Shown in pieces: positions 50,696 through 58,195 of a stretch of 64,000 nucleotides of DNA. Position 1 is the stretch's first letter. The number at the start of each line of letters is the position of its first letter. The DNA is from an uncultured Bacteroidales bacterium (GTDB taxonomy: Bacteria; Bacteroidota; Bacteroidia; Bacteroidales; F082): contig ONFO01000010.1 of assembly GCA_900317155.1 (NCBI GenBank), forward strand, positions 1 to 64,000, given 5' to 3'. The notes under the pieces were generated by a model, which was not told the DNA's origin, ran no database searches, and saw only the letters and a list, made by a program, of their open reading frames with translations. A program made the translations under genes and the position numbers.

Positions 50696-52222
50696 ATGAG
50701 AAAAAAAACTCTACTCCTTTTGGTGCTTTGCAGCTATTACATGGCATCAATGGCTCAGCAGCCACCTCTCTCACGCTGCAATGCCAACAACATCAACGCA
50801 ACTATCATAGGCGATGGCTCTTGCTATGCGAAACTTGCCCTTATCAACCCCGACAACTGCCCTACATGGGAAGTGCCCGCTGGCAGCGGCAAAGAGACTG
50901 TTTTCCAGCATGCACTGTGGTTTGGCGGTCTCGATGCTGACGATAATCTCCACTTGTCTGCTTTCAGGTATGGCCAAGTCGGCCAGGACTACTGGTCAGG
51001 ACCACTCACAACAACCGATGCCACCATCGACATGATGACCCTGATGAAGTATTATCATGTATGGAATCTGACCCGTGAAGAAATCAACTTTTTCATTGTT
51101 CACCACGGCGAAGCGGGTTATGAGATCCCCGATGACATCCTGACTTGGCCCGCCCACGGTGAGGGCGACTACGCAGCCAACCTCGCGCCTTTTGTCGATG
51201 TGGACGGAGACGGACATTACAACCCTGAAGCAGGCGATTATCCCGACATCAAAGGTGACCAGTGTCTGTACTTCATTTTCAATGACAGTTATAGGGACCA
51301 TACCGAATCAGGAGGTAGCAAAATCGGGCTCGAAGTACACGCCATGGTATACGCCTATAGCGATCCCAAAGACGAGGCCCTTCATAACACGGTGTTTTTC
51401 AACTACCAATTCTTCAACCGCTCAGCAGATGACTATCACGACGTGTATCTGGGACTTTGGTCAGACTTTGACATCGGATATGGCTGGGATGATTACATCG
51501 GCTGCGACGTACAACGGAGCTCCTACTTTGGCTATAACGGTACCCCCATCGATGGCAGCGGTGAGCCCGAGGCCTACGGCGATAACCCACCCGTGCAGGT
51601 GCTGACCATTTTGGCAGGTCCTTACATGGAAGCTGATGGGCGCGACAACCCAGAGTTCAACGGAGATTGCGATGCTCTCTTCAACGAAACGTACCCTGCC
51701 GACAAATACGCCTACAACGGCTTCAACTTCGGAAACGGCATTGTTGACGACGAACGTTTAGGCATGACGGGGTTCATGTATCACAACAATGTTGTAGGCA
51801 CAAATGGTGACCCCAGTGAACCTGAAGACTATTACAACTATCTGCGCGGCAACTGGAAAAACGGCAACCACATGAAGTATGGAGGCAATGGCTTTGAAGG
51901 CCAAAATGTGGTAGGCCCAGAATGCAACTTCATGTTCCCAGGCGACAGCGACCCTTGTAACTTCGGCACCAGCGGCATCGCACCAAATGAAGACTACAAC
52001 ACCGGCGACAAATTTTGGACAGAGGTTGAATGCCAGAACGCACCCAACGACCGTAGAGGTCTTGGCATGGTTGGTCCTTTCAACTTCAACGCTGGCAGCA
52101 CACAGGTGGTTGACTATGCCTTGACCACAGTGTGGAAAAACGACGACCATTCTGCCATGGAGCGCATGGATGCCATCATCGACCACATCAAGGACACGTT
52201 CAAAAACGGTTTTTCAAAATAA
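50696..52222 (+). CDS. Secreted protein, T9SS-cargo-like, without sorting domain
   Basis: This 508-residue protein has a signal peptide ending MASMAQ (residue 21). Its body matches a domain common in long Bacteroidota secreted proteins (TVFQHALWFGGLDADDNLHLSAFRYGQVGQDYWSGPLTT...). It contains a calcium-loop-like DVDGDGHYNPEAGDYP and many aromatic/acidic turns (SDFDIGYGWDDYIGCD). It ends at KDTFKNGFSK without a T9SS C-terminal domain, so if surface-exposed it may depend on a partner. The GLUG-motif T9SS protein follows 36 bp downstream and is the likely partner. Function is unknown. Expression is probably under the repeated module upstream. Confidence 0.75.
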   Translation: MRKKTLLLLVLCSYYMASMAQQPPLSRCNANNINATIIGDGSCYAKLALINPDNCPTWEVPAGSGKETVFQHALWFGGLDADDNLHLSAFRYGQVGQDYWSGPLTTTDATIDMMTLMKYYHVWNLTREEINFFIVHHGEAGYEIPDDILTWPAHGEGDYAANLAPFVDVDGDGHYNPEAGDYPDIKGDQCLYFIFNDSYRDHTESGGSKIGLEVHAMVYAYSDPKDEALHNTVFFNYQFFNRSADDYHDVYLGLWSDFDIGYGWDDYIGCDVQRSSYFGYNGTPIDGSGEPEAYGDNPPVQVLTILAGPYMEADGRDNPEFNGDCDALFNETYPADKYAYNGFNFGNGIVDDERLGMTGFMYHNNVVGTNGDPSEPEDYYNYLRGNWKNGNHMKYGGNGFEGQNVVGPECNFMFPGDSDPCNFGTSGIAPNEDYNTGDKFWTEVECQNAPNDRRGLGMVGPFNFNAGSTQVVDYALTTVWKNDDHSAMERMDAIIDHIKDTFKNGFSK

Positions 52223-52258
52223 CACAATCAATCATATAACACTTTAATACTGAATGCT

Positions 52259-53608
52259 ATGAAAAAGATATACCTCATTGTCATGCTCCTCATGACAGGC
52301 ATGATGGCCGAAGCCCAAACCAGCGTTTGGAATGGCAGCCGCAGACTTTGGACAAGCGGCGAAGGCACTGAGAGCAATCCCTACCTGATTGAATCGGCAG
52401 AACAGCTTGCCTTTCTTTCCTACATGGTCAACAAAGGACTCGTCACAACTGATTTGAACTTCAAGCTGACTACTGACATCGACTTGAATGGCAGTGAAGA
52501 TCTGCCTTGGGTTCCCATCGGATTAGGCGACCGCTGGTTCAGCGAAGACGGTTGCGAGCGACTCATCGACCCATCCTACACCCCAGTCTATTTTTGCGGG
52601 CATTTCGACGGAAACGGGCACAGCATTTACAACCTTTATGTTGATGGAGGCACCTATGTCGGACTGTTCGGACTAGTATCAGGACAAGGTTCTTTGATCG
52701 AGAACCTCAACATCGAAAACGGTTATGTCAACGGCACCTATAGTGGAGGCATTATCGGACAATGCACGGGCGCTGTAGATATATTAAACTGTCTGAACAG
52801 TGCAGAGATTGTAGGCACAGAAGCTGCTGGAGGCATTGTCGGGCAAGGAGGAAACGTCATCCGCAACTGTAGCAACTCCGGCCATATCGTCAGTTCAAGC
52901 TATGCTGGTGGTATCGCAGGTTCACTGGCCAAAGAGCTTTACGAGTGCTTCAACACGGGCGGTATCAACGTCAATGGCTCCGCCGCAGGAGGCATCTTAG
53001 GCAGAAGAGGCGGAGAAAAGCTTATCATCGTCAACTGTTACAACCGAGGTGATCTGTCGGGCAATGCGACCCATGGCATCGGCGGTATTGCTGGCATCGC
53101 CAACGGTAACACGACAGACATCCGCAACTGTTATAATGTGGGTAGCATCACCAACGACAGTGGCAACGCAGGCGGATTGTTCGGCTATGATAATGTAAAC
53201 AACATCAACAATGTCTATTACCTCAACAATTGCGGTGGCTGGGGACCTGGGGAGGACAAAACTGCCGAAGAAATGCGCGACCCCGCTTTTGTCGACTTAC
53301 TGAATCTCAACACCAATGTCTGGGGCTACGACGAATACAACATCAACGACGGGTATCCCATCCTGACAAGCACCCTTATGTCGACCGAAGAGACTGTCGT
53401 CAACACGATGAGCGTCTATCCCAACCCCGCCAAGAGTAGTTTCACAGTGGAAGGCACGGGCCTGCTGAGCATCATCAATGTCCTTGGACAGACAGTCATG
53501 GAAAAGCCGATTGAAGAGATGTCAATTATCACGCTCTCCGAAGGAATCTACCTCTTGAGACTGACCGACGGTAGCGCTTCCACTACAAGAAAAGTGGTTG
53601 TATATTAA
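52259..53608 (+). CDS. T9SS-sorted GLUG-motif protein
   Basis: This 449-residue secreted protein has a signal peptide ending MAEAQ (residue 20). After an N-terminal region (TESNPYLIESAEQLAFLSYMVNKG, typical of GLUG proteins) it has repeated beta-helix-like GLUG units: GIIGQCTGAVDILNC, GIVGQGGNVIRNC, GIAGSLAKELYEC, GILGRRGGEKLIIVNC and GIAGIANGNTTDIRNC. Each pairs a G-x-x-G turn with a C-x-N-x-G turn. The T9SS domain is VYPNPAKSSFTVEG ... GIYLLRLTDG ... RKVVVY. GLUG proteins are often adhesins; that is the likeliest role. It forms an operon with the 508-residue gene and ends at the terminator 53663-53695. Confidence 0.85.
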   Translation: MKKIYLIVMLLMTGMMAEAQTSVWNGSRRLWTSGEGTESNPYLIESAEQLAFLSYMVNKGLVTTDLNFKLTTDIDLNGSEDLPWVPIGLGDRWFSEDGCERLIDPSYTPVYFCGHFDGNGHSIYNLYVDGGTYVGLFGLVSGQGSLIENLNIENGYVNGTYSGGIIGQCTGAVDILNCLNSAEIVGTEAAGGIVGQGGNVIRNCSNSGHIVSSSYAGGIAGSLAKELYECFNTGGINVNGSAAGGILGRRGGEKLIIVNCYNRGDLSGNATHGIGGIAGIANGNTTDIRNCYNVGSITNDSGNAGGLFGYDNVNNINNVYYLNNCGGWGPGEDKTAEEMRDPAFVDLLNLNTNVWGYDEYNINDGYPILTSTLMSTEETVVNTMSVYPNPAKSSFTVEGTGLLSIINVLGQTVMEKPIEEMSIITLSEGIYLLRLTDGSASTTRKVVVY

Positions 53609-53662
53609 AACACGAAGAATAAGTACTTTTTTTCCATTATGATTTAGGTTTAGTTGATTTGG

Positions 53663-53695
53663 TAGAGACGGTGCTTGCGCTGTCTCTATTTCTTT
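53663..53695 (+). terminator. Terminator of the GLUG gene
   Basis: Stem TAGAGACGGTGC / GCGCTGTCTCTA (two G-U pairs) is followed by a T-rich run. The sequence from about 53636 onward is repeated at 55508 onward. Confidence 0.8.
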
Positions 53696-53731
53696 GGATT
53701 ACCTTGATAATGATTGCTTGCAATAAAATTC

Positions 53732-54034
53732 GATTAAAGCGGAATAATATTGATTAAAACGGAAATATTACAAATAAAACAATTAATTTTGGAAAACAAG
53801 CGATTTTTTTCTGCTTGACATACAATGAATTATCAAAGGTGACGAAAAATAGTTGAAAAAATAGCTTGACAAAAATTTCTAATGTTGTACATTTGCAACA
53901 TAAAACAACCGTAATACTACTTTAAGCGGAAAATTTTGAATTAAAAAGTCTAAACAACATGTGGCTTAGGCCAACAAATTGACAACATGAAACACAATTA
54001 ACGGAATCATTCATCTTCAAAAAACACTAAAACT
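53732..54034 (+). promoter_or_regulatory. Regulatory module copy 2
   Basis: A perfect site pair GATTAAAGCGGAA (53732) and GATTAAAACGGAA (53752) is spaced 20 bp. The promoter has TTG at 53866-53868, a 19-bp spacer and TACATTTG at 53888-53895 in a TGTTG...CAACA inverted repeat. A second pair lies at 53920 (CTTTAAGCGGAA) and 53940 (ATTAAAAAGTCT). Tiny leader frames lie at 53959-53982 (MWLRPTN) and 53987-54001 (MKHN). The gap 53609-54034 holds only this module and the terminator. It drives the gene at 54035. Confidence 0.78.
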
Positions 54035-55495
54035 ATGAAAACCAAACTCTACACCCTCCTCACTGGCCTGCTGATGGCCGCCTGCATCACGAGTTACGGA
54101 CAGGAAATCGTCAGCGAGTTTTCGCCCAATAACATTAGTATCTATTCCAACATCGTGGAAACCTCAGACAATCATTTGCTCGTCGGGAGTTGCACCAATT
54201 TGTATAATCGCGAATACGTGGTTTACAAGACGACGCCAGAAGGCTCTTTTATGGACAGCGTGGTTTTCTACAACGAGTACCAACTGCTTGAAATCCCCTC
54301 GGTGACCGACACTTTCCTTCTCGTGGGCTTTTCCATCGACAACCCTGGCAACATCTACAGCCTCAAGCTCACTTGCATTGACGATGACTTGAACACAATC
54401 AACGAGGCTTCAATTCCCATCGGAGAGCATTTGTATCGCTTTTGGGACTACAATGTCTTCATTACCCCTAACTTGGAAATCGTTTTCCCATACAGCATTG
54501 GAAACGGCGACAAGTTTCACATCATGCGACTTGGGCTCGATCTCAATGTAATCGAAGACAAGACCATCCCCGAAATTGCTCGTGGCACATGGAACAACAA
54601 CTATACCAGCGACTCTGTCATGTTCTATACCGACATCAGCATCAGCAGCGAAACACCCTTGAAATACCATTGCCTTGGCTATTACAAAGATGCGACTGGC
54701 AATGTGGTTTTCGTCAATCACGTCCTCGACAGCGACTTCAATTGGATAGAAAGCACCGTGCTGAGTCCCTACGACGAAAGTTCCTCCTTTACTGAGGATG
54801 TTCTCACGGCCTATACACCCATCAATTCGGCACAATCCAACGAAAGATTCAATCTTATGACCACCTATCTGACCTCACCTAACTACAGCTCTTCTGCCAT
54901 CATCAAGTATAACGACAAGAACGACCCTGTGGCGATGCTCACTTTCATGGGAGGACATCTCTCACTGGGTTTAGGCCAGCTTGTTGCCAAAGACTACAAC
55001 ACGATCTATTTCACACACGGATGCTTCGGCTCGCACACAGCTTCACACCTCGTCAGATTGAATGGCGACCTCGACATCGCTTGGGAATTGCCCTTGCCTT
55101 GCCAAACTGGGACAGTAGCCGTATTGAATTGCCTGAAAGTGTTGGAAAACAACGACATCTTAGTTGGAGCCATTTTGTATTACCAAAACTTAGACCCTAA
55201 ACTCAAGATATACATCATCCGCGACGACGACCCGACCACCATCCAAGAAACGGCGACCTTCGAGAAACCCTTCACCCTCTGCCCCAACCCCGTGAAAGAT
55301 CTGCTAACCCTCCGCTTCGACGACGGTGACGAGCCCGAGAGCGTTGAACTGTATGACCTTGCAGGCCGTTTGGTCGGCACCAAGCCAAACGGTCTGGAAA
55401 GCATCGACATGAACGCGATGTCCTCCGGGGTGTACATGCTGCGCCTCACGATGAAAGACGGGACGATCTACCACGAAAAAGTATTGAAAGAATAG
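54035..55495 (+). CDS. T9SS-sorted secreted protein, probable beta-propeller
   Basis: This 486-residue secreted protein has an N-terminal signal (MKTKLYTLLTGLLMAAC...SYGQ). A Cys lies in a lipobox-like position but without the usual Leu at -3, so I favour signal peptidase I cleavage after SYGQ. The body has repeated strand pairs such as IVETSDNHLLVGSCTNLYNREYVVYKT and LLVGFSIDNPGNIYSLKLTCID, as in seven-blade-like propellers. No catalytic motif was seen. The T9SS domain is LCPNPVKDLLTLRFDDG ... GVYMLRLTMKDG ... HEKVLKE. It is controlled by module copy 2 and flanked on both sides by duplicated terminator-promoter sequence. Confidence 0.85.
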   Translation: MKTKLYTLLTGLLMAACITSYGQEIVSEFSPNNISIYSNIVETSDNHLLVGSCTNLYNREYVVYKTTPEGSFMDSVVFYNEYQLLEIPSVTDTFLLVGFSIDNPGNIYSLKLTCIDDDLNTINEASIPIGEHLYRFWDYNVFITPNLEIVFPYSIGNGDKFHIMRLGLDLNVIEDKTIPEIARGTWNNNYTSDSVMFYTDISISSETPLKYHCLGYYKDATGNVVFVNHVLDSDFNWIESTVLSPYDESSSFTEDVLTAYTPINSAQSNERFNLMTTYLTSPNYSSSAIIKYNDKNDPVAMLTFMGGHLSLGLGQLVAKDYNTIYFTHGCFGSHTASHLVRLNGDLDIAWELPLPCQTGTVAVLNCLKVLENNDILVGAILYYQNLDPKLKIYIIRDDDPTTIQETATFEKPFTLCPNPVKDLLTLRFDDGDEPESVELYDLAGRLVGTKPNGLESIDMNAMSSGVYMLRLTMKDGTIYHEKVLKE

Positions 55496-55537
55496 AATAA
55501 GGTTTTTTCCATTATGATTTAGGTTTAGTTGATTTGG

Positions 55538-55569
55538 TAGAGACAGTGCATGCACCGTCTCTATTTTTT
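55538..55569 (+). terminator. Terminator of the 486-residue T9SS gene
   Basis: Stem TAGAGACAGTGCA / TGCACCGTCTCTA (one G-U pair) is followed by TTTTTT. It is a duplicate of the terminator at 53663. Confidence 0.85.
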
Positions 55570-55606
55570 AGAATCATCTTGATAATGATGGTTTGCAATA
55601 AAATTC

Positions 55607-55890
55607 GATTAAAGCGGAATTTTATTGATTAAAGCGGAAATATTACAAATAAAACAATTAGTTTTGGAAAACAAGCGATTTTTTTCAGCTTGACATACAA
55701 TGAATTATCAAAGGTGACGAAAAATAGTTGAAAAAATAGCTTGACAAAATTTTATCATGTTGTATATTTGCAGCATAAAACAACAAAAACATGAATTAAA
55801 ACGGAATAATTTAGATTAAAATTCAAAACAACTCGGGGTTAGGCCAACAAAATAACAACATGAAACATATTTACAGTAAGTGCTTTTTTT
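55607..55890 (+). promoter_or_regulatory. Regulatory module copy 3, without a downstream gene
   Basis: A perfect site pair GATTAAAGCGGAA at 55607 and 55627 is spaced 20 bp. The promoter has TTG at 55741-55743, a 19-bp spacer and TATATTTG at 55763-55770. A second pair lies at 55795 (ATTAAAACGGAA) and 55815. No gene follows; leader sequence joins directly to sequence resembling the 3' flanks at 53612 and 55500. Most of the gap 55496-56061 is accounted for by this module, two terminators and the CACGAAT-type repeat at 55970-56055. Confidence 0.72.
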
Positions 55891-55946
55891 CATAATGATT
55901 TGGTTTTAGTTGATTAAAGCGGAGACATAACAATCTCCGCTTTTTT
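55777..55946 (+). ncRNA. Candidate ORF-less transcript from the third module
   Basis: Predicted from an intact promoter (55741-55770) and a good terminator about 150 bp later. The transcript would be about 170 nt, containing the leader segment GGTTAGGCCAACAAA shared with copies 1 and 2. Its only frame from an ATG is an 11-residue MKHIYSKCFFS. It could be a small RNA, or merely what remains after the module's gene was deleted. Confidence 0.35.
55916..55946 (+). terminator. Terminator of the orphan module
   Basis: AAAGCGGAGA / TCTCCGCTTT stem with an eight-base loop is followed by TTTTTT. The left arm is itself a GATTAAAGCGGA word, like the module's binding sites. Confidence 0.85.
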
Positions 55947-55969
55947 CTCTTACATGAATGGCCTTATTT

Positions 55970-56055
55970 TTCTATTTTTACACGAATGACCATAAATTGC
56001 TCACGAATTTTTCATTAATGACAATTCGTGATTCATTGATAGGAATTCGTGTTGG
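55970..56055. repeat. CACGAAT/ATTCGTG interspersed repeat, copy 1
   Basis: Several direct and inverted CACGAAT words lie here, including CACGAATTTTTCATTAAT (56002-56019), which recurs exactly at 58919-58936. It lies between the orphan module and the 3' end of purE. Confidence 0.6.
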
Positions 56056-56061
56056 AAAAAA

Positions 56062-56568
56062 TCAATTTGTCTTGAAGTTATACTTCACCTCTTTCAGTTC
56101 AGCGTTGGCCTTGGTAATCTTGTTCTTCAGGTTTTCCTTGTAATTCGCGACTTTGGCGGCAACTTGTGCATCGCCTAAAGCCAGCATCTCGGCAGCGAGG
56201 ATGGCGGCATTGAGGGCACCATTCACGCCCACCGTAGCCACGGGAATGCCAGGAGGCATCTGGATGATGGACAGCATGGCGTCGAGGCCATCGAGCATAC
56301 CCTTGACAGGCACACCGATGACGGGTAATGTCGTGTTGGCGGCAATCACGCCAGGCAAGGCGGCGGCCATGCCAGCAGCGGCGATGATTACTTTAATGCC
56401 GCGACCTTGTGCTTCGCGGGCAAATTGTTCCACTTCTTGAGGTGTGCGGTGCGCGCTGAGGGCGTTCATCTCGAACGGGATTTCCATCTCGTCGAAGAAC
56501 TGCGCGGCTTTTTCGAGAACGGGAAGATCGGAAGTGCTTCCCATGATAATGCTTACTATTGGAGTCAT
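56062..56568 (-). CDS. purE: 5-(carboxyamino)imidazole ribonucleotide mutase
   Basis: This 168-residue class I PurE converts N5-CAIR to CAIR in purine synthesis. Signature segments are IIMGSTSDLPVLEKA (residues 7-21), NALSAHRTPQEVEQFA with the conserved SAHRTP, IIAAAGMAAALPGVIAA, LPVIGVPVKG and IPVATVGVNGALNAAILAAEML. The C-terminus carries a short Lys-rich extension (NKITKANAELKEVK). The leader contains a minus-strand copy of the composite palindrome plus CAAC tract. purK is not nearby. hpt and adk lie just beyond, divergently, so the purine genes cluster. Confidence 0.96.
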   Translation of the reverse strand: MTPIVSIIMGSTSDLPVLEKAAQFFDEMEIPFEMNALSAHRTPQEVEQFAREAQGRGIKVIIAAAGMAAALPGVIAANTTLPVIGVPVKGMLDGLDAMLSIIQMPPGIPVATVGVNGALNAAILAAEMLALGDAQVAAKVANYKENLKNKITKANAELKEVKYNFKTN

Positions 56569-56570
56569 AT

Positions 56571-56701
56571 CAGTTGTCAGTTGTTTAGTTGTTCAGTTGG
56601 CCAATGGCTGATGGCCTATGACTATGGCTCGCTTCACGCAAAAGGTCAAGCATGAGCCTTTGGTCTAAGCGAGCCATAGGCCATTCGCCATAGGCCATAG
56701 T
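56571..56701 (-). repeat. Composite palindrome plus CAAC tract in the purE leader
   Basis: Read on the minus strand this starts ACTATGGCCTATGG, has an inner loop of CAAAGGCTCATGCTTGACC type, and closes with GAAGCGAGCCATAG. An AACTGAACAACTAAACAACT tract follows and ends two bases before the purE ATG. It lies between the purE -7 box and the gene, so it is transcribed as the 5' leader. Confidence 0.7.
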
Positions 56702-56709
56702 TTTGAACG

Positions 56710-56717
56710 CAAAAATA
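56710..56717 (-). promoter_or_regulatory. -7 box of purE
   Basis: The minus strand reads TATTTTTG (TAnnTTTG). The predicted leader of about 135 nt holds the whole composite repeat. Confidence 0.55.
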
Positions 56718-56757
56718 GTTTTTTTCCCAATGCGGTTGACCCAATAGAAGCATTTTG

Positions 56758-56765
56758 TATATTTG
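56758..56765 (+). promoter_or_regulatory. hpt promoter
   Basis: TATATTTG matches TAnnTTTG, with TTG at 56736-56738 and a 19-bp spacer. Confidence 0.65.
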
Positions 56766-56808
56766 TATCGCCTTAACAAAAGGACAAACAAATATCAATC
56801 CTTTGAAA

Positions 56809-57348
56809 ATGAAAACAGTAAAAGTTTTAGACAAGGAATTTGGGCTGTACATCCCCCAAGAAAAAATCGAGGCCAACATCCAAAACGTGGCCGACCAAAT
56901 CAACCGCGACCTGGAAGGTATGAACCCGTTGTTTCTCGTGGTGCTCAACGGCGCCTTTATGTTTGCCTCCGAGCTGTTCAAGCGACTGACCATTCCATGC
57001 GAGATCAGTTTCGTCAAGCTGTCGTCATACTCCGGCACGGAAACCACCAACGTTATCCGCGAACTCATCGGTTTGGACCACCCCCTGAACGGCCGCCACG
57101 TGGTCATTGTGGAAGACATCGTCGACACGGGCCACACCCTGCGCTACACCACCCAAAAACTTCGAGACTTGAAGGCCGCCGACGTGCGCATCGCCACGCT
57201 GTTCTTCAAGCCGAACAATTTCCAATACACCTACCCCATCGACTACAAAGGTATGGACATCGGCAACGAGTTTATCGTGGGATATGGACTGGATTATGAC
57301 CAACAGGGGAGAAATTTACCAGATATTTATAAAATAATTGAGCCGTAA
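56809..57348 (+). CDS. hpt: Hypoxanthine phosphoribosyltransferase
   Basis: This 179-residue purine salvage enzyme converts hypoxanthine or guanine plus PRPP to nucleotide. It shows LFLVVLNGAFMFASELFKRL, the flexible-loop SSYSGT (72-77) and the PRPP-binding loop VVIVEDIVDTGHTL (about 98-111). The C-terminal FIVGYGLDYDQQGRNLPDIYKI is the usual base-contacting end. I use ATG at 56809; the in-frame ATG at 56755 lies at the promoter's -7 box (56758) and cannot be the start of this transcript. adk follows on the same strand, separated by a composite repeat. Confidence 0.95.
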   Translation: MKTVKVLDKEFGLYIPQEKIEANIQNVADQINRDLEGMNPLFLVVLNGAFMFASELFKRLTIPCEISFVKLSSYSGTETTNVIRELIGLDHPLNGRHVVIVEDIVDTGHTLRYTTQKLRDLKAADVRIATLFFKPNNFQYTYPIDYKGMDIGNEFIVGYGLDYDQQGRNLPDIYKIIEP

Positions 57349-57490
57349 GCTATAAGCTGTAAGCCATAAGCCATCGCTGACTCCAAGGCAAGCTTATGGC
57401 TTACGGCTTAAAGCATATAGCTAATCAACATTTAAACAATTCAACGATCAACAAATCGAAGATTCAACAAAGTTAATTCAACAACATATC
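57346..57490 (+). repeat. Composite palindrome plus CAAC tract, hpt-adk gap
   Basis: A variant palindrome (57346-57423) begins on the hpt stop codon (TAAGCTATAAGCTGTAAGCC) and is closed by GGCTTACGGCTTAAAGC. The tract 57424-57490 follows. A 28-bp part of the tract (57449-57476) matches 13106-13133, ahead of ackA, at 27 of 28 bases. Confidence 0.68.
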
Positions 57491-58060
57491 ATGCTAAACA
57501 TCGTACTCTTTGGCCCTCCCGGGGCAGGCAAAGGAACGCAGTCACAGTTCCTGCGCGAGAAATATAACCTGACCTATATCTCCACCGGTGAAATCCTCCG
57601 CGAGGAAATCGCAGCCGGAAGTGAATTAGGTCTTCAAGTGAAAGAAATCATCAGCCAAGGCAACCTCGTCTCCGACGAGATCGTGGCCCAAATCATCGAA
57701 AAGAAGCTCTCCGAGAACATGGACTCGGCCGGTTTCCTCTTCGACGGCTATCCGCGCACCGTGCGCCAAGCCGAGATTTTGGAAGAACTCATGGAGAAAT
57801 TCGGCATGTCTCTGACAGGCGTGTTGAGCCTCGAAGTGCCCGAGGAACTCCTCATCGAGCGCATGCTCGAACGGGGCAAGACTAGCGGTCGCGCCGACGA
57901 CAACCTCGACTCCATCAAACACCGTTTCGTGGAATATGAGGCCAAGACGCGACCCGTGCTCGACTTCTACGAAGGGAAGGACAACCTGCATCCAGTGAAC
58001 GGTGTGGGCGAGATCCCGCAAATCTTCGAGAACCTCTGCACGGTGATTGATGCTTTGTGA
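57491..58060 (+). CDS. adk: Adenylate kinase
   Basis: This 189-residue enzyme balances AMP, ADP and ATP. The P-loop FGPPGAGKGTQSQFL covers residues 7-21. It also shows YISTGEILREEIAAGSELG, GFLFDGYPRTVRQAEIL and RMLERGKTSGRADDN, with a short LID and no zinc Cys cluster, so it is the short form usual in this phylum. Length and all motifs are complete. It is linked to hpt through a repeat-filled gap; the two often neighbour each other in Bacteroidales. Confidence 0.97.
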   Translation: MLNIVLFGPPGAGKGTQSQFLREKYNLTYISTGEILREEIAAGSELGLQVKEIISQGNLVSDEIVAQIIEKKLSENMDSAGFLFDGYPRTVRQAEILEELMEKFGMSLTGVLSLEVPEELLIERMLERGKTSGRADDNLDSIKHRFVEYEAKTRPVLDFYEGKDNLHPVNGVGEIPQIFENLCTVIDAL

Positions 58061-58066
58061 TTTTTT

Positions 58067-58154
58067 CACGCAGAATCCGCAGAAATCGCTGAAGCCTACC
58101 GGACACAAACTTGGCGTCGCTTTGCGTTTCATATAGTTCAGCGTATTCTGCGTG
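58067..58154. repeat. Inverted repeat CACGCAGAAT ... ATTCTGCGTG
   Basis: Outer 10-bp perfect arms (58067-58076 and 58145-58154) and inner CGCTGAA / TTCAGCG arms fill the gap between convergent adk and the acyltransferase gene. Such CACGCAGA-type repeats are common between genes in this phylum. Confidence 0.6.
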
Positions 58155-58195
58155 CCTATATATCGTCTTCTTCGTGAAATAAATTCGCGTGAAAT

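Noticed and set aside
54035-54090. Lipoprotein signal in the 486-residue T9SS protein
   Set aside because: The Cys in LLMAAC lacks the consensus residue at -3, and a better signal peptidase I site follows at SYGQ.
55958-56143. 61-codon frame MALFFYFYTND... after the orphan module
   Set aside because: It overlaps the repeat region and the 3' end of purE, has no upstream promoter of its own before the terminator, and looks like A/T-rich chance coding.
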